Of a stretch of 64,000 nt of DNA, positions 23,701-35,984 are shown one piece after another. The stretch spans positions 62,001 through 126,000 of the forward strand of contig NW_027417550.1 of NCBI RefSeq assembly GCF_009905375.1, written 5' to 3'. The number at the start of each line of letters is the position of its first letter. Within the stretch, counting starts at the first letter, position 1. The translations under genes were made by a program, and so were the position numbers. The DNA comes from Apium graveolens. Taxonomy: Eukaryota > Streptophyta > Magnoliopsida > Apiales > Apiaceae. The notes beneath the pieces are model-generated. The model worked only from the letters and a program-made list of their open reading frames with translations, was not told where the DNA came from and did no database searches.

Positions 23701-23868
23701 TCTATATTTTCTTCTGGGCATAATAAAATTATCATACTTATATTTTATCACATAGAAGCACCCACATATCTATACCAGTCATCACATAATTCACCAAAAA
23801 TCACATAATAATCATATAAAAATTATTTATTGATAAAAATAATTACACGCGATCTCCCGAATATTATA
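20717..23868 (+). repeat. Element B, right-hand portion (non-coding LTR-like sequence)
   Basis: About 3.1 kb with no gene. It is AT-rich with an (AATTA)n-like stretch at 22080-22215 and a more GC-rich island at 22430-22680. It continues the B sequence interrupted by C: the base order on either side of C joins cleanly across the CTAGC duplication. Confidence 0.55.
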
Positions 23869-25434
23869 TTATGCGATGTTGGCCAGTCTAGATATCTGCT
23901 CTACTAGTAGATCATCTATAGAATTTGGTTGAGAAGCAGATTTTTGTAGCCACTGAGAGAGTATGTGAGGTTGTTGAGGTTGTGAGGTGAAGGGTTCATC
24001 AGAAACACCTATGAATGGGGTCACAGTTTGACTCACAGATTGCTCTGTGGTTTTGACAGTGTGTTGTGCTCCACTTGTAGTGGGATCCTCCAATTGAATT
24101 GGAGGAGATTTGACTGGGTTACTGTTATGTACACCAGACTCAAACCCTTGTGTGTCTTGCAACACACTGGCACTTGAATGTGCTATGCTTGCCTCCCCTA
24201 TGACAGGATCATGGGAAATTATACTCCTAGCTTCAACTGCCAAGGAAATTTATGCTAGGGTTGTGAGGGGAGTTGTCTCTACTTGAGGAACCTCCAATTG
24301 AATTGGAGAGGATTTAGATAGCTCCCCCTCAGGAGTACTACCCTCGAACCTTTCAGTATGTGAAGACTGTTTTGCACATGAAGGTGCATTAGAAGCATCC
24401 ATGAGGTCTTTAGTAAAAACTGATGAATCCCCCATGTTTGTGATGGTGTCATCAAGGTCTACCCCAGTATGTAGCCTCTCACCATCTAAACGGCGTGTCT
24501 GGGTGGTGAGCTAAGCTTCTTGGGAAGATCCCTGTTGGAGTTCCTGTGTTTGTACTTCCACAGGTTCAGGAATCATAGCTGTGATATATTGTGTACTAGA
24601 TCTCATGCCCGGCATATGATAAGGGTAAGTCCTAAACCTCTCCTACATAAATGAAGTGATTTTCAGACTTACATTGACCTTATTCTTTATAGTAAGTGAG
24701 CCAAATATTATTTTGGACACTTGCTTACAATTGCCTATTTTAGTACTATCTATACCATTCAGTAGGTGTATGTCATCTACTTTATTATTTAAAGTGGACA
24801 TAATAAATCTAAGGAAGAAAATTTCCTTACCTCTAGCTGACAGGGGCATAGTTAGCCTGGTTGCAAGTTCTTCCAGGATCAGCAGACCAACATTCAAGTG
24901 TCTGTTGTGGGCAATTGAATACACCAGCTTTTGCACCACACTTGAAATATTGTCATATCCTGTCTTCCTGCATGTAAAGGCTCTCACCACTGAATCAAAA
25001 ATGAATGACCACTCCTTCCTTAGATTAGTTCTGTTTAGACTTGATAAGTTGATTCTTCCACCATAGTTTATGAAGTCCAGAAACTCAATCAGTTCATCAG
25101 GAGTTGACACCTCCACCAGATTTACAGTAGGCAGTCCTAAAGCTAGGTTCACATCCTGCTCATTAAACTCAATTTGTTGACCTCCAACTGAGCAAGTCAC
25201 TACCAAGGATACAACATCATCATGCATCACATTCCTCACCACATATGAAGTCCAAAAAGCATGTAACACATCCAGGTACAACATTGGATTAGCAGTCAAG
25301 GCTCCTATAATGTAAGATTCAGACAGAAATTTCACAAACCCCTTGAAACTGTCAGGGGCTTGGTTAGCATCATTAAAAGCCAAGTAGTTTGCTCCTTTCT
25401 CTGGGATAGTTGCTCTAACAGTGTTTTGTGCCAT
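23869..25434 (-). pseudogene. Element A env-like ORF, N-terminal half (broken)
   Basis: The start codon at 25434 in the context CAATGGCAC opens 263 codons with a globular N-terminal domain (LAF...FVKFL...AFWTS...EWSFIFDSVVRAF). This aligns by eye with the N-termini of D's ORF (59253) and E's ORF (49832). Frame changes lead to 24435-24250 and 24243-23869, which are Ser/Pro/Thr/Gln-rich low-complexity sequence. The frame is then cut by B. The protein is not recognised outside retroelements, and no convincing signal peptide or transmembrane helix was seen in the N-terminal part. Confidence 0.75.
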
Positions 25435-25575
25435 TGTAGTATAGTAAGAGAGAATGGGTAAGAAGAATTTTTTAGAAAGGAGTAGAAACGAGAGAGAAAT
25501 GGGTTTTTGCTTGAAGAGCTAGGTCAATTTAGATCTCGAAAGTTGTAAGTATGTGTATGTATCGAGAAGTCTGGG

Positions 25576-25583
25576 TATTTATA
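25576..25583 (-). promoter_or_regulatory. Putative internal TATA box for the element A env-like ORF
   Basis: TATAAATA on the minus strand lies 142 bases before the ATG at 25434. The region between is CT-rich and lacks an upstream ATG in a strong context, like a plant 5' UTR. Matching arrangements occur in D and E. Inferred from sequence only. Confidence 0.5.
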
Positions 25584-25688
25584 GTAAAAATAAATGACTT
25601 GTCGAGAACTCAAAAATAGACGTTTAAAGTTTGTCTATCGAGAAGTCATTTTAAGAAATGAAATATATATCGAGAAGTCATTTTAAAT

Positions 25689-26255
25689 TGTTAGATATAT
25701 TTGAGATGTCATGTCTAATATAATTTATGTTTAGTTTTCAGAACTCAACAACAGGACAAATCAGGACTTACTGAAATCAGGACTTAATGGAAGTCAGAAT
25801 TTAATATCAGAACTTAAGGTCATATCAGAACTTAAGTGCGGGGAGACTTACAGATAAGGAAGGAAGCTGATTTACAGTAGAAGATCGAGACTAAAACAAA
25901 AGAAGATATGCATGGAAAGAGTTGAAAGACTGGAAGACTTGTAGAAGATATCTGATTAATATATTTTAGGAGACATAATTGTATTCCATATCAATTAGAA
26001 GTTATCTTGTAACTGTGTACTATATAAACACATACTTAGGGTTTACACTTTATGTGTTATCATTATCGAGAAGATTATACATTGTAACCTAGCAGCTCTT
26101 AGTGATATTTTGTTCATCACTGAGAGAGAACAACAGTTCTTATTGAAACAGAGTTTATTCAATACACTTGATCTTTGTTACATACTTGTGTTAAATCGAT
26201 TTGATTGTGAAAACACTGTATTCAACCCCCTTCTACAGTGTTGTGTGACCTAATA
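25689..26255 (+). mobile_element. Solo LTR of the D family inside element A
   Basis: 567 bases starting TGTTAGATATATTTGA and ending GTGACCTAATA, collinear with the D LTRs at 50470 and 63142. The perfect TSD TAAAT lies at 25684-25688 and 26256-26260. No internal D sequence is present, so recombination between LTRs removed it. It is clearly more diverged than the D LTR pair. It sits between A's RNase H remnant and the env-like promoter. Confidence 0.9.
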
Positions 26256-26260
26256 TAAAT

Positions 26261-26891
26261 TACTCTTTTAGAGAACTCAAAAATTGACTTATCGAGATGT
26301 CAAATAAATACCCAGTTTGTCCAAAAGGTGGACTGAATTAATTCCAACTTTTATTTGAATAAGTTCAAAATAAAATTAGAATAAATTTTCCAAAAGTATT
26401 TTACCAAAATAATTTATTAAATTAAATTATTTTAGTTCTGAGTTATTGATAAGTCAAAAATTACACTTGTAGAGAACTCTGTGAATTAACACTACTAGAG
26501 AACTCTATAAAGACTTATCGATAAGTCATATTAAGCCTATCGAGAAGTCACTCGAGAAGTCAGTAATTGACTTATCGAGGACTCACTCAAGAAGTCTTAA
26601 AATGACTTGTCGAGAAGTAAATTTTTACTTATCGAGAACTCAGTTCTCTATATACTTTTGCTTTTTGTAATTCTGCCTTGTGTTAATTTTACATATTAAG
26701 AATGTAAATTAACAACTGAGCAGTTTACTTAGAATTTAAAAAAAAACAAGTTGAATTTGAATTTGAAAAATAAATATGCAGAGATTTCTGAAATATTTAT
26801 AATTCATATTTCAGTTAATTTCCAATTTAATCAAATCAATTTTGATTTACTGGAGATTAATCTGCTGCAAAATATTAGCTGAGTTCTTTGC
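26261..26891 (-). other. Element A spacer between RNase H and env-like ORF
   Basis: No gene. It is rich in the A-family word (GACTTATCGAGAAGTC, GAGTTCTCTA and inverted forms), with many copies from about 26270 to 26650. The same words occur before the solo LTR at 25595-25690. Confidence 0.7.
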
Positions 26892-27906
26892 TTAGGATGA
26901 AGAGTTAAGTATTCCAATTTCACCTACGAGTCTAGTGAAAGTTGCTTCATCCAAATGTTTAGTAAAAATGTCAGCTAATTGTTTTTCTGTTGGTACAAAA
27001 ATGAGTTCAATGGTACCCTTAGAAGGATGTTCTCTGATGAAATGGTACCTCACTTGAGCACAACAACTTCTTGCAGCTGTGTGTTCAGCTTTAGCTATAG
27101 AAGTTGATACAGATTGTTGTTTCTTGCTATACCAGGATATAATTCTTTGTCAAAAAAATTGACAGCTTCCACTAATACTCTTTCTGTCAACCCTGCATCC
27201 AGCAAAATCAGCATCTGTGTAACCAACAGCTTCAAAACTAGTTCCCTTAGGATACCATAATCCCAAGTTTGGAGTTTCCATCAAGTATCTAGAAATCCTC
27301 TTTCTCCCCCTGAGTTTGTGCAATTAAATTCAGGTGTATGAGATGAGCTTCCATATTCATGATTTTCTTGTTGAGTAGTTTCTTCATTTTTCTATTCTGA
27401 AAGACTTCACAAACTTCAACTTGAGCAAACTCCAGCTTAGGCATGTCTCCTACCCACTCCTTTTTGACAAGGTGTTAATTTCCTTGAAATTTAAGTGAGA
27501 CAGATTTTTATGCTAGAGCTTGTTTACTTCTTCTGAAGCCTTGATGTAGAAGCAACAAACACCATCCTTATTTATTGAGTCAAAATGCAACAAAAAACTT
27601 CCTTTCCTTGCTCCTTTTAGAGCAACTTCACCAGTTTTCTTGCTGATAACAGTGCATTCTTCTTTGTTGAATAAGACTTAAGGCCTTTGTCTGTAAATTT
27701 TCTAACTCTGAGAAGATTCGCTTCAAGACCAGCTACCGGTGCTACATCATCAAAGATAACATTTTCAGAAACAATCTTGCCATATCCCATTGTGAATCCT
27801 TTGTTGTTGTCTCCAAAAGTCACTAAGGGGCCTGCCTCTCTCTTAAATTGTGATAGCAAGGCTTTACCACCTGTCATATTCCTGGAACATCCACTGTCTA
27901 TGATCC
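26892..27906 (-). pseudogene. Element A pol remnant: protease start, GAG-pre-integrase and RNase H with large deletions
   Basis: The minus strand carries a retropepsin start with catalytic DSGCS near 27890 and the following TGGKALL segment. Then come a GAG-pre-integrase stretch (HKNLSHLNFKEIN) near 27470-27500 and a short hinge piece near 27330-27420. Next is a type-I RNase H segment (DADFAGCRVDRKS, WYSKKQQS) at about 27060-27300 whose middle is deleted before RYHFIREH. The stop is at 26892. The integrase DDE core and the RT with YVDD are absent. Several frame changes are present. Confidence 0.8.
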
Positions 27907-28023
27907 AGATGACTCTCTACACTATGCCCTGCACACAATGAGTCTTAAGTGTGTTTGGAAACCCAAGCAGTGTTGGGTAGTTTCTTCTTAGTAACTTGTT
28001 CAGCAGAAGTAGAATGACTTGTT

Positions 28024-30183
28024 TTAGAAAAAAATAGAATTTAGTGACTGTTGTGCATGTTTTCCTTCTGATGTGGACTCATTTCTTGTTTCTTTAAGGT
28101 CTACTCTCAGTTTGTGGCAACTCTTCATTACTTTCAAATTGCAAGGAATGCAATCAAACTTGTCACATAATGAATATGGATCATTTGAATCTGCTTCATT
28201 GTATTTGCAAGTTCCTTCAGCTGGCTTGCTAACAACCTTTTTATAAAGGTGAGTTAGATGATTTACAGAGCCATATTTTTCACACTTCTTTCTAGGAGCA
28301 TTTGCAACATAAGCGAAATTATTGCTTTTGTTTATCCCTATTTTCCCATTTCTATTTTTCTTTTTCTTTCTTGCATCTTCAGCTTTGGTTTCTTGAACAG
28401 GATTCTTGGGACTTTCTTTGTTCATAAGTTTCTCTTCAGTATTGGAAGACTGAACTGGTTCTTCAGTTTTCTTCTCTTTATCTTCATCAACAATTTCTTG
28501 CTTGATAATCAATTCTTCTTCAATGAAGTTGACTTCACATGCTTTGAATATAGGTGCATTAACCTCTTTCAAAAAGGTTGGAACATTCTCAGTTCTCTTT
28601 GCTTTTACTTTGTCACCTACAGTCTTCTTTTTGTTATTCATGGCATCATAGTCAAGGCCAATAACAATGTTTGCACATGGCTTATTCTTCTCATGATACT
28701 GTCCGACCAGTTCAGATGCATTTTTGAAAGATTTCATCTTCACTTCATTCTTTTCCAACTTCTCCCTTAGCACTGCTTCAATTTCATTTACACACTTAAG
28801 CTTGTTCTTTAGATAAGCATTTTATTATTTTAAAGCTTTAAGCTCCACCAATAAAAATTCAGTTTCTTGCTTCTCACTTTCAAGCTTCTCATTTATCTTT
28901 GTTAATCTGCTAACTTCTTCATTAGCAGCAACCATGCTTGTGTGAATGTGAAATATTTCTGTGCTCATCTTTTCAACAGTTTCCTTATATTGATTCATAT
29001 TTAAATCAGTAGTGGTAAGAGTTGGTGTATGTGCTTTTGATGAGGATGATTCACCTTGCTCCAAAGCCATTAGAGCATAGTTTCTAACTTCCTCATCTTC
29101 ATCATTATCTGAATCATCCCAACTCTTTCCCTCTGCAATGTAAGCTTTGCTTTGCTACTTCTTCAGAAGAGCTTCATACTTTGCTTCCAGTTTAAGATAA
29201 GCTTTATCTTTCTTTTCCTTCTTGGGTTTCCTGCATTCTGTAGCAAAATGGCCTAGTTCATCACAATTGAAGCACCTTATATTAGATCTGTCAACAGATC
29301 CAATTTTGTAGCCATCCTTACTATTAGAATTATACTTCCCTCTTTCTTTCCAGCTGCTGTCTTTATTGAAAGTCTGTCCTTTACTCCTGAAGTATCTTGG
29401 CTTATTTACTCTAATATTAGAGAATTTTCTATTTAAATAGGCCATTGACTGATCTAGCTCATCCAGTTCTTCAAGAGTGTAGAACTCATCTTTTTCTAAT
29501 TCCAGAATGACTTGTTCCTGAGAATCATTTGTTCTTTGCTCACTTGTTGAGGCAACTGGTATTTGAGATCTTGACTCATCAGTCGATGTTTGGCTTTTAT
29601 TGGCAATTAAAGCACTTGAACCATCTACAACATGTCCTTGGTCAGATCTCAATGATTTTTTCTGAATCATTTCAAGTTCATATGTTTTGAGAATTCCATA
29701 TAGAATTTCCAGTGACATCCTACTTAAGTCTCTTCCTTCCCTGATTGCTGAGATTTTCTGTTCCAAATGATCAGGGAGAGTAAGCAAGAACTTCAGGTTC
29801 ACTTCTTCAGCTTCATAATATTTGTCATGAAGCTGCAAATCATTTATCAACTTGTTAAACCTTTTAAACACATTAGTAATACTTTCCTTTGGCTTTGCCA
29901 TAAAACCCTCATACTATGAAATCAGTATTCTTTTTTGGTTTGACCTAACTTCTTCAGTTCCTTCACAGAGTATCTCAATCTTTTCCCATATTTGCTTGGC
30001 AGTGTCACAATTGACAATGTTGTTGTACATCACATTGTCAAGTGACTCAATCAATATTAATTGCAAGCTACTATCCAGGGAGACTTTCTCCTTTTCAGGG
30101 TCAGAATACTCAGAAGGATCTTTTGGAGCAAAATGAGCTGGGATGACCATGTCTCCATCTGTAGATTCCTCAACTCTAACCAT
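28024..30183 (-). pseudogene. Element A gag, fragmented
   Basis: Ty1/copia Gag of the SIRE type read in pieces 30183-29914, 29901-29155, 29070-28825 and 28773-28024. The first two carry the UBN2-like capsid domain. A canonical zinc knuckle (CFNCDELGHFATEC) lies near 29235-29280. A Lys/Glu-rich region follows, then a second knuckle that has lost Cys residues (CEKYGSVNHLTHLY) near 28240-28290. Stops and frame changes between pieces show the gene is dead. Corresponds to the D Gag at 51138. Confidence 0.82.
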
Positions 30184-30362
30184 AGGAATAACGGGTCCAT
30201 TCTGGAGGATCTAAATGTAGAGTGGATTGACCATCCTAATAAACAACATCATTTTCTTTTTCCAAAGAGTGTAGTTAGCTTTGTCAAAGGTAGGAATTTT
30301 AATGCTATTGATTTTCTGTGTATTCATTCTTCCAAGATCTTGAATCTGTTTACTTTCAGATT

Positions 30363-30378
30363 TTGCTCCGATACCACT
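30363..30378 (-). promoter_or_regulatory. Primer-binding site of element A (tRNA-iMet)
   Basis: On the minus strand AGTGGTATCGGAGC directly follows the 5' LTR. The family norm is TGGTATCAGAGC, so one base (A to G) has changed. Confidence 0.85.
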
Positions 30379-31816
30379 TGTTAGGAAATGAATAACACAT
30401 AGAGGGGGGGGGGGTGAATGCGTTTTACTGTTTTTGTCCTTTTCTTGAATATTAATGGTTGAACAAAGTAAACTAAATCTTGTAATAAAATGTGTTCATG
30501 CAGAATTTAAGCTTGCACAAAATAAAGAACACAGATCTTCAAAACTCACTTAATTTTATGTTAAAATTAAGACTATTTTGCTACAAAATTTCTAGGCTCT
30601 TTGCTGATAAAGAGCTTAGCTTCTCCTTGAGAGTGTTACAAGAAATTTGATCTAAATTGTTGCAACTGACTTAGGACCAGTGTTAACTTTATAACTTAGT
30701 TAACTGCTGGTTTACACAGTGTGTAATAAGCATGCTATTATCTTTTCTAAACTGTCACTTGTCATTTCTATTTATAGAAAAGTAGATCTTCCATTTCTGG
30801 CTTAGCATATCTTTAGCATCCCGTGTTCACTTTGATCTTCCTCTGTCAGTTAATCTTTACCATTGATCTTGCATATTCTTCTAGCTGCTTTTTGTAGACA
30901 TGTCAATCTAGCTGTTTGGATTGTTTGTTGATTGTTTATCTTGGATATTGAACTGATATGCAAATTTGTAATTTGAGATTGACCTCGAGATCTCCAGTTT
31001 AGGTCTATAGAACACTTGACATCTCGATAAGTATATTGTCTTATCGAGATCTCTAGTACTCTATATTTAGTTTGGCTTGTAGAGATCTTCAGTTCTCTGT
31101 AAGAGAATTTTGGGCTTGTCGAGATCTCTAGTCTTTACATCTTCACTTTGACTTATCGATAACTCTTAATTCTCTAGTAGCTTCTTGACTTGTCGATATT
31201 TCAGAGTTCTCTAGTCAAATTTAAATTATCGATATCTCTGAATCCTCTAGAGAATTATAACTTGTCGATATCTCTGAGTTCTTTAGTGAATTTTGACTTA
31301 TCGATATCTCTGAGTTCTCCAGTAGAACTTGACTTATCGATAACTCAAAGTTCTCTAATGAATGTAGACTTGTCGATAACTCTGAGTTCTCTAGTGAAGA
31401 AATGACTTGTCGATATCTCTAACCTTCACGTCTTCTTGACTTGTCTATATCTCACTGAGTTCTCTGATAGCTTTCCTGACTTCTCGATAAGCCATTCTGG
31501 AGTTCTCGAATGACTTCTCTATAACATTAATCTGTGACTTGTAGAGATCTTGACTTAGAGTATTTTTCCTAAAAAGATTTATTCAACTCCAAGCTTCTTC
31601 ACAATTCTTCTGAGGCATGATCATCTTGATCTTCTTCCAGATAAAATTCTTAGGCTTGACACTGTTTCTAGAAAAAGGCTCCAGTCTGCTCCTTTGACAT
31701 TTTTACAGACTTTAAATATTAGAAGTGCAAAATACAAATTTAGATAACAATACAACTTACTTTGGGTTGACAAAATGTCTTAGTCTTGTTAAAGTACATG
31801 CATGTCTTTTACAACA
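30379..31816 (-). repeat. 5' LTR of element A
   Basis: 1,438 bases, pairing with 9104-10540. It carries the same 42-base minisatellite (about 31146-31425) and an expanded G run near 30405-30415. The inner end TGTTAGG abuts the primer site. Confidence 0.9.
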
Positions 31817-31821
31817 TTATA

Positions 31822-33043
31822 CTTCTACATGTCTTTTTATTCTATTAAGTTTGGTTTAAATTAAATTATTTTTAACCCTTTTGACTTTAATTTTTGACTT
31901 TAACTTTGTGTTCATATTTCACTTCTTCATTGCTAATTCAATATATGATACTTACTATAATAAAAGTAATTATATATTTTTTTTACCCTTTTTGAATCAT
32001 ATACTTTTTTTAAAAAATAATTATTAGAATTCTATTATAAATATACTTCTTGATTTCTAAGCAACACTCAGACCATCCTAATTGTATATATAAATATATA
32101 TATACTGTAACAACTCCTATCTGAAAAATATACTATTTTTAGCTGTTTTGATTTAGTATAATTAGTAGAATTCTATTTTTATTATACTTCTTGATTTCTA
32201 AGTATCACCCATTCTTCTTCTTTAATTTCTATATGACTTGTAATATTATATGTATTATTTTACCCATTTTTTAATTGTAATTCTTATATTGATGTCAACT
32301 CAGTAATCCTATTTCTCTTATGACTCAATAGTATATTCTAATGAAATAATAAAACTTTTGAAATCATATTATAATTATAACCTTTTTATTTATTATAATT
32401 AATATCCTTTAATTAATAAGTGAAACACTCTTTTAAGTGATACTTTGGTTTCACCACTTTTTTGTTTATCGTTTCACCCCTTTTTAAATTTCATTAGAAC
32501 TCTAAATGTATAATTTTATTCTTCTTTTACTTCGATATGTCTTATAATATTAAATGTATTATTTTACCAGCCATTTTTTTATTGCAATTCTTATATTTAT
32601 TTCAACCCTGTAATCATATGACTCAATAGTATATTATAATGAAATAATAAAATTTTTGAAATCATAAATAATTATAATTTTTTGTTATGATCATAACACA
32701 AATATCGTACCTTTATTAATATGCGAAACCCCTTTTTAAATGGTCTCAAATTTTATATCACCTAATTTTTGTTCAATCTATATTTTGTTTTCACTCCAAT
32801 CATCCTAATTCTGATACAACTTTATATTATTTTATTTTTCATGAAATAACTAAATTGTTGAAATCATATTGTAATTCATCCTATTTTTATTTTAGCTCGA
32901 TAATTCTATTTCCGATATGACTCTGTATAACTTTATAGTATTTTTTAATGAAATAATAAAATTGTTGAAATTATATTATTATAATCTTTTTATTATAATT
33001 TTAATGCAAATAATATATTTATCACATGTATATTATAATTTTT
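31822..33043. repeat. AT-rich spacer with degenerate tandem repeat
   Basis: No gene. A unit of about 300 bases occurs in at least two diverged copies (about 32165-32470 and 32470-32790), sharing phrases such as GACTCAATAGTATATT and TGAAATAATAAAA. Shorter partial copies follow at about 32800 and 32895. It separates element A from fragment G. Confidence 0.55.
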
Positions 33044-33714
33044 TGTTATTCCCAAACAATCTAACGAAGAATTACAAAAGGGGGTTGAATGTAATTCTGG
33101 CTTCTTTTTGGATTTTAAGAACTGTTCTACCTTGAATATATAACTGTGTTTGATTTAGCTAAGGTGCGGATTAAAAGTATTGAAGAAATTAAATACAAAG
33201 TAATCAAATACAAGTATTTAAAAATTTTCTACTGGATTGAACTTTTCCACCAGAGATATATATAAATTTGAGAACTCTGTGATACAAGATTTGCACACAG
33301 CTGCTTACAAGTTGAACTTACAAAGAACAAAGATTTTTTTTACAGATATAGCTTTATCAATTTCTGTGGTATTTGCTTACTAACTTGAAACCTTGTGGAA
33401 TATCCGTTGAGAGCATCTTCATAAAAATTAACTCTATTTCACTTATACAAGATTACAAGGCATCTAATATTTACGGTTAGCCAACCTATCTTGCATATCA
33501 ATCTAGTAGTCAACATGACTTAAAACATTCTACACCATCTAGTTCTCTAAGCCATTACAATATGCAGAAATATGCTACTAAACTTATTAACACATAAGCT
33601 ACCCTTTCAACGGATGTTAAAGTGATCATCCGTTAAAAGCTACAAATTCACTAAATTAAATCTACTAAGGTGTTTTATTTAACTTATCATCAAATACACA
33701 ACATATTCCTAACA
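33044..33714 (-). repeat. 3' LTR of element G
   Basis: 671 bases, starting TGTTAGGAATATG and ending GGAATAACA on the minus strand. Related to E's LTR (35985-37005) but about 350 bases shorter. It lacks most copies of the CATCCGTCGGGA word, keeping diverged CATCCGTT forms near 33605-33640. Confidence 0.8.
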
Positions 33715-33728
33715 ATCTCCCCCAATTT
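33715..33728 (-). promoter_or_regulatory. Polypurine tract of element G
   Basis: On the minus strand AAATTGGGGGAGAT directly precedes the LTR start TGTTAGG. Confidence 0.85.
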
Positions 33729-33918
33729 ATGTCTACTGGAATTGTAGGCATAAATTAAGAGAAACTTGATGATAACAAAACACCTTATGAATACAGACTG
33801 ATTTATAGTAGATAAAATTAACAAGTGCTGTAGTTTATTGAAAATTATATGGAGGAAGGTTTACAAAGAGTCTCACAAGCCATTTTCAAGGTGCTCCTCT
33901 AGACTGAGCAAATATAAC

Positions 33919-35983
33919 TTATTTCCTTGACTGTCTGAACTTCTTTCCCAATTTCTCATTATTTTCTTCAATCTGGTGTTGAAGTTGCCTGTAGAATTCA
34001 GATTCATCTTCATTTGTGTGATCCATCATTTCTTGCATTTCCATGAGAGTTTCATTGCTTGAGATTTTTAGCTGATCTTCCAGTATGAAGAATCTTCTGG
34101 TGCTTTTTTCATCCTTGAACTCCATCAACCAGTATGGCCTCAAATGCACTCTATTTCTTGTGTATGGAATTGTTAGGACTCTTGGGAGTGCATTTGGTCC
34201 TCTCCAACTATTCCTTATCTCCTCAATTTTATTCAGTACCATCTTCTTGGCACCAATGTTGAACCCAAAGTTCTTCTTTATTGAGGAGAAAATTTTCACC
34301 AGAACAGAATAGCCTTCATTGAAAATTCTGTGAAGAGGTCAAGTTAGCTCTCTTCCACCCTTGTACCTGAAGACCAATCTCTCTAGAAGATGCTTATAAG
34401 CATCAATAGCCCTTACTTCTTCTAGATCATCCAGATAGAGATTTATGTCTGAAAATTCCTTGATGTCACAGATGAAGAGTTGATCTCCCTTGATGACAGT
34501 TGGTTGGGGTTTGGCTAAGGCTTTAGATTGAAGTTTGACAAATTTGGACTTTTTGATTGCTTTCTTCTTTGTTTTCCTTGGTTTGGTTTGGATTGGAATG
34601 TTTAGATCAGGAAGTGGCAGGCTTTCCCAATCTATAGGTTCATCCTTGGGAATTATCGGTTCACCATGGTAGTTTGTGTCAGAATAAACCTTGAATTCAG
34701 CCTGCTCCATTGAGGGCTTGGCTGGTTGACTTGAAGTAGTAGATTGGGTAGGCATGAATTCTTCCTTATCTTCATTAAAATCCAGCTTCCTCTTATGTCT
34801 GCATTTATATCTTGGTTTATTTTTTTACTTTGGTTCTTCTTGCTTCTCTTCAATCAGAGTCTCAGCTTTGACAGTAGGCATTATAGATTATGTGGTTGCA
34901 GGCATCTTAGCTTGGTTCTTGGCATCTAAAGCAGCTTGCTTTTGTTGTTGTTTGAGCCTCATCTGTTCTTCTTTCCAAGCTTCTCCAAACTGTGGATGTC
35001 CAGCCATTACACAGATCAATTTGCCATTCCTGTAGATTTTAGCAATTCTTTTCTTCAAAACTGAGTCTCTGGGATCTTTGAAGAAGGAAATAGATCTACC
35101 AATCAGCTTCTTCTCATCAGTCTTGGGGGTTTCATAAACTAGGTCCAATGGATTTTTGTCTGAATTATTTGGATAATTTCTCTTTGGCTGAAAAATCACA
35201 TTGGCCTTTGGAGATTTTATTGCTGAGGCTCGACCCCTTTCCATGTTCCCTAAGCTCATGTCATTGGCTGAAATTGGTCTCAATTAAGAGAAATGAGAGA
35301 ATTGTTTCACAACTTTGTCTTGCTTCTCAATTGGACCAAACTTCTTTTCAATCTTGTCATCAAGCTTCTTCAATTTTTCTGTTCAGCTCTAGTTCAGTTA
35401 CTGCTAACTTGATTAGTGGCTTTGTGAAGTTAATTGCTGGAACTATTACCTTGCTAACATTAATGTTGAACACTTTCCCCCCCACACTAACTGACTCCCC
35501 CTGACTAACTGGAATGATAGAATCTTTCTCCCCCTTTTTGTTAGGATCAAGTTGAGCAGAGTTTGAGGTTTGTGCAACCACCAATTTTTGAAGAAGCAGT
35601 GTCTGTTAAGCTTGATGGAGTTGGATTTTGGTTATAGAAGCTTCTAGGACTTTTAGCCTTGTGTCCAAAGAATCAACCTTGCAACTGAGATCAGAATCTT
35701 TCCTAAGTTACCTGTTTATACCTCTCATTGTAGTGTCAGGAAGAAGATATTCCAATCTTTCATTGATGTCCTTTTTGACTTGTCCAATTTCTGTCTTAAT
35801 TTCAGACACATCTTGATTTTGCTTGAAAAATTGGATTTTGTGCAAGTGAAGAGACTCAAGGTGTGCTTGGAGAAGACTCTGGGTGTTGGAATCTGTAGTA
35901 GCTTGAAGAACTGTCTGAGTCTGATGGATTATGTTGAAGAGAGTTGATTTGAAGTGGTGATCACTGCATTCTTTGCTAAACAT
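33919..35983 (-). pseudogene. Element G env-like region, C-terminal part (broken)
   Basis: Minus-strand frames 35983-35708, 35584-35360, 35283-34888, 34755-34339 and 34299-33919 follow the same order as E's region (47390-47041 then 39027-37210). That order is a His/Gln-rich coiled coil, a KKGEK site encoded by a purine run (35524-35539), a Lys-rich basic segment, an acidic PIIPKDEPIDWESLPLPDL-like motif and a C-terminal helical domain. Stops and frame changes separate the pieces. The N-terminal half is cut off by E. Confidence 0.75.
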
Positions 35984-35984
35984 A

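Larger units (their letters stand above)
13442..23871 (+). mobile_element. Element B: probable solo LTR of a Ty3/gypsy (Tekay/Del-like) element, split by C
   Basis: Starts TGTAACGCCCTCC, a form I associate with long LTRs of plant chromoviruses. It lies inside A's env-like region. Excluding C it is about 3.5 kb (13442-13823 plus roughly 20717-23871), with no protein-coding ORF, an (AC)n run near 13481 and AT-rich 3' sequence. Flanks resemble each other (ATGCTATG on the left, ATGCGATG on the right), consistent with a diverged TSD. Removing B lets A's frame run through the site. The right end does not finish in CA, so the exact boundary and the lineage are uncertain. Confidence 0.5.
9104..31816 (-). 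mobile_element. Element A: degenerate SIRE/Maximus-type Ty1/copia retrotransposon, 22.7 kb with nested insertions
   Basis: LTRs of 1,437 and 1,438 bases (9104-10540 and 30379-31816) are flanked by a perfect TSD TTATA at 9099-9103 and 31817-31821. The primer site follows the right-hand LTR and the polypurine tract precedes the left-hand one, so it is transcribed on the minus strand. Internal order is gag (30183-28024), protease and pol remnants (27906-26892), env-like region (25434-10701). The integrase core and almost all of RT are missing, so it cannot move by itself. Invaded by B (which holds C) and by a D-family solo LTR. LTRs differ by roughly 5% in the first 250 bases by eye, so it is older than C, D or F. 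Confidence 0.9.
33044..35984 (-). mobile_element. Element G: 3' end of an E-family SIRE-type copia element
   Basis: Contains a 3' LTR (33044-33714), a polypurine tract and a broken env-like region up to 35983, all on the minus strand. The next base on the right is the outer end of E's 3' LTR, in the middle of a conserved phrase (FSKEC). E therefore appears to have inserted into G, and the rest of G should lie beyond E, outside the window. Confidence 0.75.

Noticed and set aside
24656..25066. 136-codon ORF opposite the element A env-like ORF
   Set aside because: A shadow of the minus-strand coding sequence; the composition and the conserved N-terminal domain support the minus strand.
28258..28770. 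170-codon hydrophobic plus-strand ORF
   Set aside because: It is antisense to the Lys/Glu-rich Gag of element A; Lys/Glu codons read backwards give Phe/Leu/Ser-rich false membrane proteins.
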